A stretch of 64,000 bases of DNA from Sphingomicrobium nitratireducens (GCF_026157035.1 NZ_JANJZA010000001.1:1529001-1593000); one strand, 5' to 3'; shown: positions 8,839 to 19,238, counted from the first letter of the stretch. Translations and numbers: made by a program. Notes: a model not told the origin generated them from the letters alone.

Positions 8839-9957
8839 CTAGCCAATCAAGCGCGAGAGCCGCTCGACGAGCCCAAAAGACGCCAAGTCGTTGATCGTGG
8901 TGAACAGAATGAGGGCGAGGAGAAGCGCAAGACCGCCGCGAAAGGCCCATTCCTGGGCCCGCTCGCCCAGCGGGCGGCGTCGGACGGCCTCGACCGAGTA
9001 AAAGAGAAGATGTCCGCCATCGAGCATGGGGACTGGCAGAAGGTTGATGAAGCCCAGATTAATCGAAAAGAGCGCAAGCAACTGGATGAACGGGAAAATC
9101 CCGAGACTGGCCTGCTGACCCGCGATCTGCGCCATCTTCATCGGCCCGCCGAGGTCTTTGGTCGAGCGCTTGCCGGTGACGATCTGCCACACCCCGTCGA
9201 GGATCGCGCGCGTCATGGCCCAGGTGTAGCCGGTCGCCGCGGGTACGGCGGCGATCGGCGATAGGCGCGTCAGTCGCGGCGGGCCGGATCCGACGCCGAG
9301 CAGGCCGATCCGGTAGGGTTGGCCGAATTCGTCCTCCTGCTCGAGCGCTCCGAGCCGCCCGGAGAGCGTCATCGGCTCGCCGTCGCGCACCAATTCGATG
9401 TCGACGACCATGTCGGGACGCAGCGAGACGGTACGGCGCACGTCCTCGAAGCTGTCGGTCGGCCGCCCCGCGATGCTCACCAGCCGGTCGCCCTCGCGGA
9501 TCCCGATCGCGACCGCGGCGCTGTCCTCCTGCAGCGACACGACCTCGGTCGGCGTGCGCGGCGCCCCCACGATCATGAAGAAGGCCGCGAAGATGAGGAT
9601 GGCGAGCAGGAAGTTGGCCATCGGCCCTGCCAGCACGATCAGGAAGCGCTGCCAGACCGGCCGGTTGTGGAAATGGTCGGGATCGTGGTCGGCAAAGTCG
9701 GGACGGCTCGCCTCGTCGGCGTCACCGGCAAAGCGGACGTAGCCGCCGAGCGGAAGCCAGCCCACCTTCCAGCGCGTCCCGCGGCGGTCGGTCCACCCGG
9801 TGATCTCGCGCCCGAAGCCGATCGAGAAGGTGTCGGACTTCACGCCGAACAGGCGCGCGACGCCGTAATGACCGAGTTCGTGGAAGAAGACGAGCGGGCC
9901 GAGCGCCGCGATGAAGGCGATGACGATGAAAGGAATGGACGGCTGGTCGAGCATCAT
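8839..9957 (-). CDS. rseP: RIP metalloprotease RseP (site-2 protease)
   Basis: 372 residues. Zinc-binding HELGH is at residues 26-30 in the first membrane segment, and the third ligand lies in the LDGGH motif near the C-terminus. A PDZ domain is visible between (about 125-210, with [15 protein letters not shown]). Four membrane segments are predicted. The enzyme cleaves membrane-anchored anti-sigma factors and signal-peptide remnants. Two consecutive ATG codons at 9957 and 9954 are possible starts; the first overlaps the dxr stop. Confidence 0.94.
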   Translation of the reverse strand: MMLDQPSIPFIVIAFIAALGPLVFFHELGHYGVARLFGVKSDTFSIGFGREITGWTDRRGTRWKVGWLPLGGYVRFAGDADEASRPDFADHDPDHFHNRPVWQRFLIVLAGPMANFLLAILIFAAFFMIVGAPRTPTEVVSLQEDSAAVAIGIREGDRLVSIAGRPTDSFEDVRRTVSLRPDMVVDIELVRDGEPMTLSGRLGALEQEDEFGQPYRIGLLGVGSGPPRLTRLSPIAAVPAATGYTWAMTRAILDGVWQIVTGKRSTKDLGGPMKMAQIAGQQASLGIFPFIQLLALFSINLGFINLLPVPMLDGGHLLFYSVEAVRRRPLGERAQEWAFRGGLALLLALILFTTINDLASFGLVERLSRLIG

Positions 9958-11129
9958 GCGCCGACCTTTTCGCGCGCCCGCGTGACGACTTCAACCCGCG
10001 CTGCCTCGCGCGATGCCTCGTCGACCTCGAGGACGGCCTCGATCGAGGCGATGTCGTCGGGTCCGGGCGCCTGACCGAGCACTTTTTCGACCACGGCGCA
10101 GATGTCGCCGAAGCCGATTGCGCCGTCGAGGAAGGCGGCGACCGCGACCTCGTTGGCGGCGTTGAGCCGGGCCGGCGCTGCACCGCCCGCCTCGAGTGCC
10201 TCGCGGGCGAGGCGCAGCGCGGGAAAGCGCTCGGGATCGGGCTGCTCGAAATCGAGCCGGGACACGGCGGCGAGGTCGAGACGCTCGCATCCACTCTCCA
10301 TCCGCTCGGGCCAGGCGAGCGCATGCGCGATCGGCACGCGCATGTCGGGCGGCCCCAGCTGGGCGAGCATCGAGCCGTCGACATATTCGACGAGACTGTG
10401 GATGACCGACTGCGGGTGGACGAGGATGTCGATGCGTTCGCTCGGCAGGCCGAACAGGTGATGCGCCTCGATCAGTTCGAGCCCCTTGTTCATCATCGTC
10501 GCGCTGTCGACCGAGATCTTGGCGCCCATCGACCAGTTGGGATGCGCGACCGCCTCGGCCGGGCTCATGCGCGCCATCTCCTCGCGGCTCCTGGTGCGGA
10601 ACGGGCCGCCGCTCGCGGTCAGGACAAGTCGCGAGACCCGGTCGCAGTCCTGCCCCGCAAGACATTGGAAAATCGCATTATGTTCGCTGTCGACGGGCAA
10701 GATGGTCGCGCCGTGCCTGCGCGCCGCCCCGGTCATCAGTGCGCCCGCGGTGACGAGCGATTCCTTGTTGGCGAGCGCGACCGTGCGTCCCGCCTCGATC
10801 GCGGCCATGACGGGCGCGAGGCCGGCCGTCCCGACGATCGCCGCCATGACGAGGTCGGCGTCGGCGGCAGCCGCCTCGAGCGCCGCGTCTCCCGCCTCGG
10901 GCTTGCAGTCGGTGCCCGACAACGCGTCTTCGAGCGCGCCGAGCAGTGCCTCGTCGGCGATCACCGCACGCCTGGCGCCGGTCGCTCGCGCCGCCGCGGC
11001 GAGTTTGTCGACGTTGGAGGCCGCCGTCAGGGCGACGACCTCGAACCGGTCGGGATCGCGCGCGACGAGGTCGAGGGTCGATCCGCCGACCGAGCCGGTC
11101 GCGCCGAGAATGGCCAGCCGGCGCTTCAC
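9954..11129 (-). CDS. dxr: 1-deoxy-D-xylulose 5-phosphate reductoisomerase
   Basis: 391 residues. The NADPH-binding [13 protein letters not shown] is at residues 9-21; NKESLVTAG, the metal-binding [12 protein letters not shown] and the substrate loop [15 protein letters not shown] follow in the usual order. It makes 2-C-methyl-D-erythritol 4-phosphate, the committed step of the MEP isoprenoid pathway, upstream in metabolism of the neighbouring uppS. The GTG start overlaps the cdsA stop (GTGTGA). Confidence 0.96.
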   Translation of the reverse strand: MKRRLAILGATGSVGGSTLDLVARDPDRFEVVALTAASNVDKLAAAARATGARRAVIADEALLGALEDALSGTDCKPEAGDAALEAAAADADLVMAAIVGTAGLAPVMAAIEAGRTVALANKESLVTAGALMTGAARRHGATILPVDSEHNAIFQCLAGQDCDRVSRLVLTASGGPFRTRSREEMARMSPAEAVAHPNWSMGAKISVDSATMMNKGLELIEAHHLFGLPSERIDILVHPQSVIHSLVEYVDGSMLAQLGPPDMRVPIAHALAWPERMESGCERLDLAAVSRLDFEQPDPERFPALRLAREALEAGGAAPARLNAANEVAVAAFLDGAIGFGDICAVVEKVLGQAPGPDDIASIEAVLEVDEASREAARVEVVTRAREKVGA

Positions 11130-11755
11130 ACCAGTCCCGCGTAGGACAGGGCGCCGGTGAAGAAGGCGACCACGAGCAGGCCGTCGAGCCGGTCGAACAC
11201 GCCGCCGTGCCCGGGCAGGAGCGCCCCCGAATCCTTCACACCCGCGCGCCGCTTCATCCAGCTTTCGAACAGGTCGCCGGCCTGGGCGGCGACCGCCATC
11301 GGCGCGCCGAGTACGTAAAGGACGGGCGCAAGACCGTTGGCATGGGCCCACGCGCCGCCGAGCAGCGCCGCCGCGGCCATGCCGCCGACTAGCCCGGCGA
11401 TGGTCTTGTTGGGGCTGATCCGAGGCGCGAGCTTGGGGCCCCCGATCGCGCGGCCCGCAAAATAGGCGCCGATGTCGGTCGCCCAGGTGGCGATGAACAC
11501 CCACAGGACGAGATCAAGCCCCTCGATCCTTTCGCGAAGGAACAGAAGAGCGAGCGCCGGGAACAGGCAATAGAAGAAACCGCCGATGCGCCAGGCGATG
11601 CCCCATTTCTTGCTGATCTGGGTCCATTCCCAGTAGACCGCGGTCGCGGCCGCCGCGACGAACAGCGCGAACACCATGCCGCCGACCCACACCGCGCCGA
11701 GCGCGACGAGAATCATCGCCACGCCCGTCAGGCTGCGGGTCTTGAGATCGCTCAC
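11126..11755 (-). CDS. cdsA: Phosphatidate cytidylyltransferase
   Basis: 209 residues with about six membrane segments. The CDP-diglyceride synthetase signature is visible near the C-terminus: S-x-KR-x3-KD-x7-HGG-x2-DR ([20 protein letters not shown]). It forms CDP-diacylglycerol, the substrate of PssA encoded at 17710. The protein is shorter than E. coli CdsA (about 285), which is usual for alphaproteobacteria. The GTG start overlaps the uppS stop by four bases (GTGA). Confidence 0.93.
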   Translation of the reverse strand: MSDLKTRSLTGVAMILVALGAVWVGGMVFALFVAAAATAVYWEWTQISKKWGIAWRIGGFFYCLFPALALLFLRERIEGLDLVLWVFIATWATDIGAYFAGRAIGGPKLAPRISPNKTIAGLVGGMAAAALLGGAWAHANGLAPVLYVLGAPMAVAAQAGDLFESWMKRRAGVKDSGALLPGHGGVFDRLDGLLVVAFFTGALSYAGLV

Positions 11756-12522
11756 CGCCCGCCGAACCTGCGCTGGCGGCCGCGGAACACCTCGAGGGCG
11801 TCGTCGAGGGCGGCTCCGTCGAAATCGGGCCATAGCGTGTCGACAAACAGCAGTTCGGCATAGGCCGCCTGCCATAGTAGGAAATTGCTCAGGCGCTGTT
11901 CGCCGCTGGTGCGGATGATGAGGTCGAGTGCGGGCAGGTGCGCACTCTGCATCGCCTCGCCCAAGGCCGCCTCGTCGATGGACGCGGGATCGCGCGTCCC
12001 CGCCTTGACCTCCTCGGCCAGTCGCTGCGCGGCGGCGGCCACTTCGGCGCGGCTGCCATAGTTGAGCGCGACCACCAGCCGCAGCCGGTCATTCTCCTCG
12101 GTGCGCGCCGCGGCGGCCTGCAACCGGTTCCAAAGATCGGGCCCGAAAGCACTGGGATCGCCGATGAATTCGAGCTTCACGCCCTCACGCGCCAACTCGT
12201 CGATCTCGCGCTCGAGATAATAGCGCATCAGCCCCTTGAGGTCGGAAACCTCCTCGTCCGAGCGGCGCCAGTTCTCGGAAGAAAAGGCGTAGAGGGTGAG
12301 CGTGTCGATGCCCGCCTCGACCGCGGCACGCAGCGTCTTGCGCACCGCTTCGGCGCCCGCCTTGTGACCGGCCGCGCGCGGGAGCCCCCGGCGCGCGGCC
12401 CAGCGGCCGTTGCCGTCCATGATGATGGCGACGTGACGCGGCGTATCGGTCGAGGCCCCTGAGGTCTCGCCCGGCGCCGTATCGACCTTGTCACTCCTGG
12501 TCATGGCGCCTGTTCGGCTCAC
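11752..12522 (-). CDS. uppS: Isoprenyl transferase (undecaprenyl diphosphate synthase)
   Basis: 256 residues. The cis-prenyltransferase motifs are complete: [10 protein letters not shown] near residue 33, GH and [13 protein letters not shown] near 76, and a C-terminal [17 protein letters not shown] region. It makes the C55 lipid carrier for peptidoglycan and polysaccharide synthesis. The GTG at 12522 overlaps the frr stop. An ATG at 12504, preceded by AGG, is an equally possible start and would remove six residues. Confidence 0.93.
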   Translation of the reverse strand: MSRTGAMTRSDKVDTAPGETSGASTDTPRHVAIIMDGNGRWAARRGLPRAAGHKAGAEAVRKTLRAAVEAGIDTLTLYAFSSENWRRSDEEVSDLKGLMRYYLEREIDELAREGVKLEFIGDPSAFGPDLWNRLQAAAARTEENDRLRLVVALNYGSRAEVAAAAQRLAEEVKAGTRDPASIDEAALGEAMQSAHLPALDLIIRTSGEQRLSNFLLWQAAYAELLFVDTLWPDFDGAALDDALEVFRGRQRRFGGR

Positions 12523-13076
12523 TTGCCGAGAATCTCCGTTTCCTTGGCCTGGGCCAGCTTGTCGATCTCGGCGACCTTGTCGTCGGTCAGCTTCTGGACC
12601 TCGCCCTCGTGGCGCTTGCGCTCGTCCTCGCCGAACTCGTGATCCTTCTCGTCCTTCTTGAGGTCGTCCATGCCGTCGCGGCGCACGTTGCGGACCGCGA
12701 TCTTGGCCTTCTCGGCATACTGGCCGACCAGCTTGGCGAGTTCCTTGCGGCGCTCCTCGGTGAGGTCGGGGATCGGCAGGCGGATCATCTGTCCGTCGAC
12801 GACCGGATTGATGCCGAGCCCGGCATTGCGGATCGCCTTCTCGACATTGGTGACGTTCGAGCGATCCCAGACCTGGACGCTGATGAGGCGGGGTTCGGGG
12901 ACCGAGACGGTGGCGACCTGGTTCATGGGCATCAGCGCACCGTAGACTTCGACCTGGATCCCATCGACCAGGCTGGTCGAGGCACGGCCGGTCCTGAGGC
13001 CGCCAAGGTCATGGCGCAGCGCCTCGATCGCGCCGTCCATGCGGCGCATGAGGTCCTTTTTGTCAAAAGCGGGCAT
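12519..13076 (-). CDS. frr: Ribosome recycling factor
   Basis: 185 residues, the normal length of RRF. Conserved features: LRTGRAS near residue 27, the VSVPEPR segment, [15 protein letters not shown] near 98-112 and [17 protein letters not shown] helix 3 sequence. With EF-G it splits post-termination ribosomes. It lies four bases downstream of pyrH in the classic pyrH-frr order and overlaps uppS at the other end. Confidence 0.96.
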   Translation of the reverse strand: MPAFDKKDLMRRMDGAIEALRHDLGGLRTGRASTSLVDGIQVEVYGALMPMNQVATVSVPEPRLISVQVWDRSNVTNVEKAIRNAGLGINPVVDGQMIRLPIPDLTEERRKELAKLVGQYAEKAKIAVRNVRRDGMDDLKKDEKDHEFGEDERKRHEGEVQKLTDDKVAEIDKLAQAKETEILGK

Positions 13077-13080
13077 CAGA

Positions 13081-13803
13081 TTACTCCTCGTTCGAAACGA
13101 CCGTCGCGGTTCCGCCGCCCGAAAGGACCTGGGTCAGGTTCCCTTCGTCGCGGATGTTGAACACGACGATCGGAATGTCGTTGTCACGGCACAGCGCCAC
13201 GGCGCTGGCATCCATTACCTTGAGATTGTCCGCAAGGACGCGATGGAAGCTCAGCCCTTCGTATCGCGTGGCGTCCGGGACCTTCTTGGGGTCGGCGTTG
13301 TACACACCGTCGACACTGGTCCCCTTGAACAGCGCGTCGCAGTTCATCTCGGCAGCGCGAAGGGCAGCGGTGGTGTCGGTGGTGAAATAGGGGCTGCCGG
13401 TACCGGCCGCGAAGATCACGATCCGCCCCTTCTCCATGTGCCGCATCGCGCGGCGGCGGATATAGGGCTCGCACACGGTCGCCATGGGAATGGCCGACTG
13501 GACGCGCGTATCGAGGCCGATCTTCTCGAGTGCGTTCTGGAGCGCAAGACTGTTCATCACGGTCGCGAGCATGCCCATGTAATCGCCCGTCGCCCGGTCG
13601 AAGCCCTGGGCTGCGCCGGCGATCCCGCGAAAGATGTTGCCCCCGCCGACCACGATGCACAGTTCGTGACCGGCATTCTTCGCCTCGCCGATCTCGGCGG
13701 CGAGCCGCGCGACCATATCGGGGTCGATCCCGAACTGCCCCTTGCCCATCAGCACCTCGCCCGAAAGTTTGAGGAGAATGCGGCTGAACGTGGGTCGGGA
13801 CAT
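13081..13803 (-). CDS. pyrH: UMP kinase
   Basis: 240 residues. Bacterial UMP kinase motifs: [11 protein letters not shown] near residue 9, [10 protein letters not shown] near 55, and DMGMLAT-type helix ([12 protein letters not shown]). It phosphorylates UMP to UDP and is regulated by UTP and GTP in characterised homologues. It normally follows tsf; here a gene on the other strand separates the two. The ATG at 13803 matches the family start, so the longer open frame upstream is not used. Confidence 0.96.
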   Translation of the reverse strand: MSRPTFSRILLKLSGEVLMGKGQFGIDPDMVARLAAEIGEAKNAGHELCIVVGGGNIFRGIAGAAQGFDRATGDYMGMLATVMNSLALQNALEKIGLDTRVQSAIPMATVCEPYIRRRAMRHMEKGRIVIFAAGTGSPYFTTDTTAALRAAEMNCDALFKGTSVDGVYNADPKKVPDATRYEGLSFHRVLADNLKVMDASAVALCRDNDIPIVVFNIRDEGNLTQVLSGGGTATVVSNEE

Positions 13804-14052
13804 GGACGTCAATTCTCCAAGGTGCGGGATGGCGTCGGCTTTAGGCACTCGCGACGATACCGACAAGTGCCAACTCGTCGCTCGACATCCCTTCGTCGGC
13901 TGCATTAGGGTTCGACAATTCCAGCGAGATTTTGGCAACATGATCCATCAACCCTGCGGCATGGTCCGTGCCGCGTCGCCCGACACCCCTGCTTCCTCGT
14001 CGCCTACCGACCAGAGACCGTTGCGGGCCAGGCGGGTCCAGGACTGCGCCCC

Positions 14053-15366
14053 GTGTCGCTGAGCGTCACTCTCGTTTCGCACAGTTCGGTCATCATCGCC
14101 GCCGGGGAGACGCGGATCCTGTGCGACCCCTGGCAGTTCGGGACCGCGTTCAACGACAGCTGGAAACTGCTGATCGACCCGATGCCGCTCGACGAGGTGC
14201 TCGACACCATCGACTATCTGTGGATCAGCCACGAACATCCGGACCACTTCCACATTCCCACGCTGCGCTCGTTGCCCGACGCCTTCAAGCAGCGCGTGAT
14301 CGTGCTGTTCCAGCGCTCGAGCGATCATGCGAAGATGGAGCAGGCCCTGATGGGAATGCTCGGATTCAGGACCGTGAAGCTGCTCGATCACCGAAAATGG
14401 ACGCGGCTCGACGACGCGTGCGAGGTCTATTGCTTCCATTCGCGCCAGCTCGACAGCGCGCTGGCAGTGCGCCACGCGGGCCAGGTGGTGCTCAACCTCA
14501 ACGATACGGAGGCGAGCGAACGCGACACGGCGGCCATCCGCAGCGACATCGGCAACCCGGGCGTCCTGCTCAACCAGTTCTCCTATGCCGGGTTCGAGGG
14601 CTTTCCCGACCGGCTCGAGCGGGACGCGCGAACCATCCTCGACAAGATGGTCGACGACCATCGACGGCTCGGCGCAGGCATCACCGTCCCGTTCGCCAGC
14701 TTCGTCTATTTCTGTCGCGAAGATAATCGGCGGCTCAACGCTCACGCCAATTCGCCGCGCATGGTCAAGGAGCGTTTTTCCCGCGAAGGATTGCAGGCTG
14801 CCGCGCTACGGCCCGGCGACACGCTGGCGATCGGCGGCGTCGTGGACGACGGGGACGCGCTTGCGCACTACGACGCGATCTACGCAGGTCTCGACAGTCT
14901 CGAGATCCTGCCCGACCAACCGGTCGACTGGGCAACGCTGCAAACGGGTTTCGGCAAGTTCGTGGAGCGGTTGCGCCACTATCACGGCTGGGCGACACGG
15001 GCCCTCCGGCCGGTGACGATCCACATCGCCGACCTCGGTCGTACGGTGAGGATGGACTGCCGCCGAGCGATGTTCGAGGAGACCGACGCCGCGCCCGACC
15101 TGACGATCAACTCGCAGCCGCTCTCGTTCGTCTTCGCGACGCCGTTCGGGCTGCAGACGCTTGGCGTGTCCGGTCGTTACACGGTGCATCACCCCGCCGC
15201 GCACAAGGCGTGGTTTCGGCTGCGCGCCCTGAGCGCGGCCATCAATGCCGACGTCGGCCTGTCGCTCCGCAAGGCGCTGCGCCCGTCGCAGCTCGGCTGG
15301 TTCTGGCAACGCCGGCGCGACATCGTCCAGCAGCTGGCGCACCGTGTCCGCCGCGCCTTCGAGTGA
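14053..15366 (+). CDS. MBL-fold metallo-hydrolase, UlaG/CMAH-like
   Basis: 437 residues. The N-terminal 230 residues form a metallo-beta-lactamase domain: an LVSHSSVII strand, CDPW at 24-27, and the metal-binding HEHPDH at 60-65, with later N/H/D ligands (HSRQLDSA, LNLND). The C-terminal half has no recognised domain. Relatives act as lactonases, phosphodiesterases or Rieske-less homologues of the CMP-sialic acid hydroxylase scaffold; the substrate here is unknown. The GTG start has only a weak AGGA upstream. The gene sits alone on the plus strand between the minus-strand genes pyrH and tsf and ends in a shared terminator. Confidence 0.75.
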   Translation: MSLSVTLVSHSSVIIAAGETRILCDPWQFGTAFNDSWKLLIDPMPLDEVLDTIDYLWISHEHPDHFHIPTLRSLPDAFKQRVIVLFQRSSDHAKMEQALMGMLGFRTVKLLDHRKWTRLDDACEVYCFHSRQLDSALAVRHAGQVVLNLNDTEASERDTAAIRSDIGNPGVLLNQFSYAGFEGFPDRLERDARTILDKMVDDHRRLGAGITVPFASFVYFCREDNRRLNAHANSPRMVKERFSREGLQAAALRPGDTLAIGGVVDDGDALAHYDAIYAGLDSLEILPDQPVDWATLQTGFGKFVERLRHYHGWATRALRPVTIHIADLGRTVRMDCRRAMFEETDAAPDLTINSQPLSFVFATPFGLQTLGVSGRYTVHHPAAHKAWFRLRALSAAINADVGLSLRKALRPSQLGWFWQRRRDIVQQLAHRVRRAFE

Positions 15367-15390
15367 GCGAACGGTGACCGGCCAACGAAA

Positions 15391-15427
15391 AGGGGCGCCG
15401 CCAGCGATGGCGACGCCCCTTGTTCTT
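15391..15427. terminator. Bidirectional rho-independent terminator
   Basis: The stem AGGGGCG/CGCCCCT (15391-15397 with 15414-15420) continues into CGCCA/TGGCG around a GCGA loop, with a single C-A mismatch. It is flanked by AAAA on the left and TTGTTCTTT on the right. It lies between the convergent metallo-hydrolase gene (plus) and tsf (minus), so it can serve both. Confidence 0.85.
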
Positions 15428-15444
15428 TCGGGTCCGAAGAGCGG

Positions 15445-16371
15445 TTAGGCCGAAACGCCCGCCGCGGCGGCGACTTCGGCGGCGAAGTCGCTCTCTTCCT
15501 TCTCGATGCCTTCGCCGAGCTGGAAGCGTTCGAACGCCTTGAGGGTGATCGACTTGCCGGCTTCCTTGGCGGCCGAGGCGACGACGTCGGCGATCGGGGT
15601 CTTGTTGTCCATCACGAACAGCTGCGAGAGGAGAGCGTTCTCCTTCTTGAACTTCGCGATCGAGCCCTCGACCATCTTCTCGGCGATGTTCTCGGGCTTG
15701 CCCGATTCCATCGCCTTGGCCTTGGCGATCTCGCGCTCGCGCTCGATCATATCGGCGTCGAGGCCGTCGGCGTCGAGTGCCAGCGGGTTGGCTGCGGCGA
15801 TGTGCATCGCCAGCTGCTTGCCCAGCGCCTCAAGCGTCGCGGTGTCGGCATCACCTTCGAGCGCGACCAGCACGCCGATCTTGCCCATGCCGGGCGCGGC
15901 GGCGTTGTGGACGTAGCTGACAACCGCGCCCTGATCGACCGAGACGGTCGCGGTGCGGCGGAGCGACTGGTTCTCGCCGATGGTGGCGATGTTGTCGGTC
16001 AGCTTCTCGGCGACGGTGCCGCCCGAGGGATAGGTCGCGGCGGCAAGCGCCTCGATGTCCCCGTCGACACCCAGCGCCAGCTTGGCGACGTCGGCGACGA
16101 ATTCCTGGAAACGCTCGTTCTTGGCGACGAAGTCGGTTTCAGAGTTGATCTCGACGACCGCGCCCTTGGTGCCGTCGACGGCAACGCCGACGAGACCCTC
16201 GGCAGCGGTGCGGCCGGCCTTCTTGGCGGCAGCGGCAAGACCCTTGGTGCGCAGCCAGTCGACCGCGGCTTCCATGTCGCCCGCGGTTTCGCCCAGCGCC
16301 TTCTTGCAGTCCATCATGCCCGCATTGGTGCGGTCGCGCAGTTCTTTCACCTGTGCAGCGGTGATAGCCAT
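15445..16371 (-). CDS. tsf: Translation elongation factor Ts
   Basis: 308 residues, full length. The N-terminal UBA-like region has [16 protein letters not shown] at about 12-27, followed by the core [12 protein letters not shown] and two dimerisation subdomains. EF-Ts exchanges GDP for GTP on EF-Tu. It follows rpsB on the minus strand across a 124-base intergenic region with two strong hairpins. AAAGGAT about 13 bases upstream is the likely ribosome binding site. Confidence 0.97.
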   Translation of the reverse strand: MAITAAQVKELRDRTNAGMMDCKKALGETAGDMEAAVDWLRTKGLAAAAKKAGRTAAEGLVGVAVDGTKGAVVEINSETDFVAKNERFQEFVADVAKLALGVDGDIEALAAATYPSGGTVAEKLTDNIATIGENQSLRRTATVSVDQGAVVSYVHNAAAPGMGKIGVLVALEGDADTATLEALGKQLAMHIAAANPLALDADGLDADMIEREREIAKAKAMESGKPENIAEKMVEGSIAKFKKENALLSQLFVMDNKTPIADVVASAAKEAGKSITLKAFERFQLGEGIEKEESDFAAEVAAAAGVSA

Positions 16372-16395
16372 GGTTGGCAATCCTTTCCATTGGAA

Positions 16396-16426
16396 GGAGG
16401 GCACGGCCGAAGCGGCCATCCCCTCC
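16396..16426 (-). promoter_or_regulatory. Stem-loop in the tsf leader
   Basis: On the plus strand GGAGGG-CAC-GGCCG-AAG-CGGCC-ATC-CCCTCC forms an 11-bp stem with a symmetric 3x3 internal loop and a three-base loop. A second hairpin (GTCGC, GCCC-ATAT-GGGC, GCGAC) lies at 16446-16470. Neither is followed by a T-run on the minus strand. The hairpins lie between rpsB and tsf and may tune tsf expression or mark RNA processing; the function is inferred. Confidence 0.45.
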
Positions 16427-16495
16427 CCCTTCATCTTGTCGTGGGGTCGCAAGCCCATATGGGGCGCGACACCCGAAGTTAAAGGCGCGTGACGC

Positions 16496-17248
16496 TTAGG
16501 CGGTCACGGCCTCTGCCGGCGGATTTTCCATCGCGCCGAAATCCTCGCCCGACGCCGCGACCTTGTCGCCACGACCGATGTTCGAAGCATTGGCGATCGC
16601 ATCGCAGTAGAGGCGGATGGCGCGGCTGGCGTCGTCGTTGCCCGGAACCGGGAAGGCGATGCCGCTCGGATCCGAGTTGGAATCGAGGATCGCGATGACC
16701 GGGATGCCGAGCGTGTTGGCTTCCTTGATCGCGAGGTCTTCCTTGTTGGTGTCGACCACGAACATGACGTCCGGAAGGCCGCCCATGTCGCGAATGCCGC
16801 CAAGGCTCTTCTCGAGCTTGTCGCGCTCGCGCGTCAGCTGGAGGACTTCCTTCTTGGTCAGGCCGGCCGTGTCGCCCGACAGCTGCTCTTCGAGGCTCTT
16901 GAAGCGCTTGATCGAGTTCGAGATCGTCTTCCAGTTGGTCAGCATGCCGCCGAGCCAGCGATGGTTGACGAAGTGCTGGCCGCAGCTGTGCGCCGCTTCG
17001 GCCACCGCGTCGGCCGCCTGGCGCTTGGTGCCGACGAACAGCACCTTGCCGCCGCGCGCGACGGTCTGCTGGACGAAGTCGAGCGCGCGCGCGAAGAGCG
17101 GCACGGTCTGCGACAGGTCGATGATGTGGACGCCGTTGCGCGCGCCGAAGATGTACGGCTTCATGCGCGGGTTCCAACGATGGGTCTGGTGGCCGAAGTG
17201 CGAGCCGGCCTCAAGCAATTGCTGCATCGTGACGACATTGGTCGCCAT
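16496..17248 (-). CDS. rpsB: 30S ribosomal protein S2
   Basis: 250 residues matching S2 over its length: [20 protein letters not shown] near residue 11, FVGTKRQA, and [14 protein letters not shown] near 97. It is a primary component of the small subunit platform. The start is set by AGGAGA before the ATG at 17248. The C-terminus is short and acidic, as in other sphingomonads. Confidence 0.97.
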   Translation of the reverse strand: MATNVVTMQQLLEAGSHFGHQTHRWNPRMKPYIFGARNGVHIIDLSQTVPLFARALDFVQQTVARGGKVLFVGTKRQAADAVAEAAHSCGQHFVNHRWLGGMLTNWKTISNSIKRFKSLEEQLSGDTAGLTKKEVLQLTRERDKLEKSLGGIRDMGGLPDVMFVVDTNKEDLAIKEANTLGIPVIAILDSNSDPSGIAFPVPGNDDASRAIRLYCDAIANASNIGRGDKVAASGEDFGAMENPPAEAVTA

Positions 17249-17420
17249 GGGTATTCTCCTATCCCGGTTTGTCCTCGGCGGGCCGTAATGACCAACTCTC
17301 GCTGGCACCGGTATGTTGGCACCGCCTGTGGAATGGCGCGCCTCTAGACGAGTTCTCCCGTTCGTTCAAGCCCTTGCGTGCCGCACGTGCAGGCCGTGGC
17401 GCGATGAGAACAAAAGGGGA

Positions 17421-17449
17421 TTGACACGACGAGAACAAAAGTGGAACTT
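17421..17449 (+). promoter_or_regulatory. LexA (SOS) box and promoter of the small membrane protein gene
   Basis: GAAC-AAAAGTG-GAAC at 17433-17447 is an exact match to the alphaproteobacterial LexA box (GTTC-N7-GTTC read on the other strand). It lies just downstream of a TTGACA hexamer (17421-17426) that can act as a -35 element, so LexA would block RNA polymerase. A second, degenerate copy starts at 17408 (GAAC-N7-GATT), giving an imperfect 25-base tandem. The next gene starts 55 bases downstream. Confidence 0.7.
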
Positions 17450-17501
17450 AGGGCCAAGACGGACGTATTTCCGTCCGAAACGGCTTATCAGGGGATTCGT
17501 C

Positions 17502-17738
17502 ATGGCGGCAGTGATTTCGGGACTTTTCTTCTTCGGCCTTTTCGCGGCGATGACGGTCGCGATTCTCGCAATGCTCGGCAGCAGCGCCGACAAGATGCTC
17601 GCCGCCTTCAGGGGCGACAGCCTGGTCGCCAACGGGGCCGCGCGCCCTGTCGTCGTCACCGTGCAGTGGAAGTCGCGGGGCGAGGCGCCGCGCGCGATGC
17701 TGGCGGGTGCTACGCCGCGCCTGCGCGCCGCCGCTTGA
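17502..17738 (+). CDS. Small single-pass membrane protein, putative SOS-regulated
   Basis: 78 residues. One strong membrane helix covers about residues 4-28 (VISGLFFFGLFAAMTVAILAML). The rest is a basic, A/R-rich cytoplasmic tail. No known family is recognised. The ATG is supported by AGGGGA six bases upstream. The LexA box 55 bases before the start suggests induction by DNA damage. Small SOS membrane proteins such as Caulobacter SidA inhibit cell division, which makes that role a hypothesis here. The 3' end overlaps the convergent pssA gene by 29 bases. Confidence 0.65.
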   Translation: MAAVISGLFFFGLFAAMTVAILAMLGSSADKMLAAFRGDSLVANGAARPVVVTVQWKSRGEAPRAMLAGATPRLRAAA

Positions 17739-18507
17739 CCCGAGAATAGCTCGCGATGCTGAACGGGATGAGCGCGAGGTAGAGCGCGCAGATCACGAAC
17801 AGGGTCAGCCACGGATTGGTGACCAGGGCAGCGCCCAGCAACCCGACGCCGGCCAGCGCGAACAGACGGTAGCTGCGGCGCAGGCGCAGCGAGGACCAGC
17901 TGTAGGTCGCCAGGTTGGAAATCATCAGCAGTGCGATGAACAAGGTCCACGGCAGCACGATTACCCAGTCGCGAAACACGTCGTTGCCCGTCACCAGCCA
18001 GGCATAGACCGGAATGAACGCAAGCCCCGCACCGGCGGGCGCGGGAACGCCGGTCAGGAATCCCGCCGACTTGTGCGGCTGTTCGTCGGCGTCGATGTTG
18101 GCGTTGAAGCGCGCGAGCCTCAACGCGCAGCACACCGCGAGGGCGAGCGCGGCGATCCACCCGAACTTGGGCGCGTATTGGAGCGACCACAGGAACAGGA
18201 TCAGCGCAGGCGCGACCCCGAAGGCGATGTTGTCGGAAAGACTGTCGAGCTCGGCGCCGAAGCGGCTCTGCGCCTTGAGCAGGCGCGCGATGCGCCCGTC
18301 CATGCCGTCGAGCACGCCGGCGAGGATGATACAGCCGAGCGCGTATTCCCAATGGAGCATCGGCCCCTCGCCCGACGCGGACACCGCGAAGCGCACGCCG
18401 GTCAGCCCGAAGCACAGGGCAAGGGCGGTAATGGCGTTGGGCGCGAGCGCGCGGAACGGCAGGCCGCGGTGGGTCCCGACATCGTCCCGGGCGGGCATCG
18501 GGCTCAT
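17710..18507 (-). CDS. pssA: CDP-diacylglycerol-serine O-phosphatidyltransferase
   Basis: 265 residues with about eight membrane segments. The CDP-alcohol phosphotransferase signature is complete: D67, D70-G71, A74-R75, G84, D88 and D92. It joins CDP-diacylglycerol and serine to make phosphatidylserine in the inner membrane. The stop of the upstream psd gene overlaps its ATG (ATGA), so the two consecutive steps of phosphatidylethanolamine synthesis are one operon. Confidence 0.94.
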   Translation of the reverse strand: MSPMPARDDVGTHRGLPFRALAPNAITALALCFGLTGVRFAVSASGEGPMLHWEYALGCIILAGVLDGMDGRIARLLKAQSRFGAELDSLSDNIAFGVAPALILFLWSLQYAPKFGWIAALALAVCCALRLARFNANIDADEQPHKSAGFLTGVPAPAGAGLAFIPVYAWLVTGNDVFRDWVIVLPWTLFIALLMISNLATYSWSSLRLRRSYRLFALAGVGLLGAALVTNPWLTLFVICALYLALIPFSIASYSRVKRRRAGAA

Positions 18508-19238
18508 TGCGAGCGCCCCGCGACCGCATTATCGCGGCCCAGTTCCGCGATCACGGTCTCGCCCGCGATGGTGCGCTGGCCGAGCAGGACGCGCGCGCCC
18601 GTGCCGAGCGGCAGGTAGACGTCGACACGGCTGCCGAAACGGATGAGGCCGACGCGCTCGCCCGCCACGACCTGGTCGCCTTCGCTTACCGTGGCGAGGA
18701 TGCGGCGCGCGACGAGCCCCGCGATCTGCGTGAAGCCGATCTTCACCCCGTCCTCGCGCTCGAGCAGGAAGTGCTGGCGCTCATTGTCCTCGCTTGCCTT
18801 GTCGAGATCGGCATTGACGAACTTGCCCGGCACGTAGGCGATGCGGCGGATGATCCCGGCCAGCGGGGCGCGATTGATGTGGACGTCGAACACGCTCATG
18901 AAAATCGAGACGCGCACCATTTCGGGATCGGTCAGACCGCCCTCGCCCGCCAGTTCGGGCGGCGGGGGAACCTTGGCGATCATCGTCACCAGCCCGTCGG
19001 CGGGCGCGATCACGGCCTTGGGGTCGAGCGGCGTGGTGCGGATCGGGTCGCGGAAGAAGGCGGCGACCCAGATGGTCAGCCCGACGCCCAGCCAACCGAA
19101 CAGGTCGGGGAGCAGCCAGAAAAGAACCGCTGTGGCGAAGGCCGCGATCACGACGAACTTGCGCCCCTCTTCGTGGACGGACGGGAAGCGCCATTTGACG
19201 GCGGTCAGATGGCTGTCGGGCTTTTCGATCTCGGTCAT
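18504..19238 (-). CDS. psd: Phosphatidylserine decarboxylase, pyruvoyl-type
   Basis: 244 residues, the short Psd form. Membrane segments near 28-62 anchor the protein. [12 protein letters not shown] near 114-125 is the conserved histidine region, and the self-cleavage site is G202-S203 in RFGSRVDV; the serine becomes the pyruvoyl cofactor. It converts phosphatidylserine to phosphatidylethanolamine and is coupled to pssA. It is divergent from icd across 134 bases. Confidence 0.94.
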   Translation of the reverse strand: MTEIEKPDSHLTAVKWRFPSVHEEGRKFVVIAAFATAVLFWLLPDLFGWLGVGLTIWVAAFFRDPIRTTPLDPKAVIAPADGLVTMIAKVPPPPELAGEGGLTDPEMVRVSIFMSVFDVHINRAPLAGIIRRIAYVPGKFVNADLDKASEDNERQHFLLEREDGVKIGFTQIAGLVARRILATVSEGDQVVAGERVGLIRFGSRVDVYLPLGTGARVLLGQRTIAGETVIAELGRDNAVAGRSQ

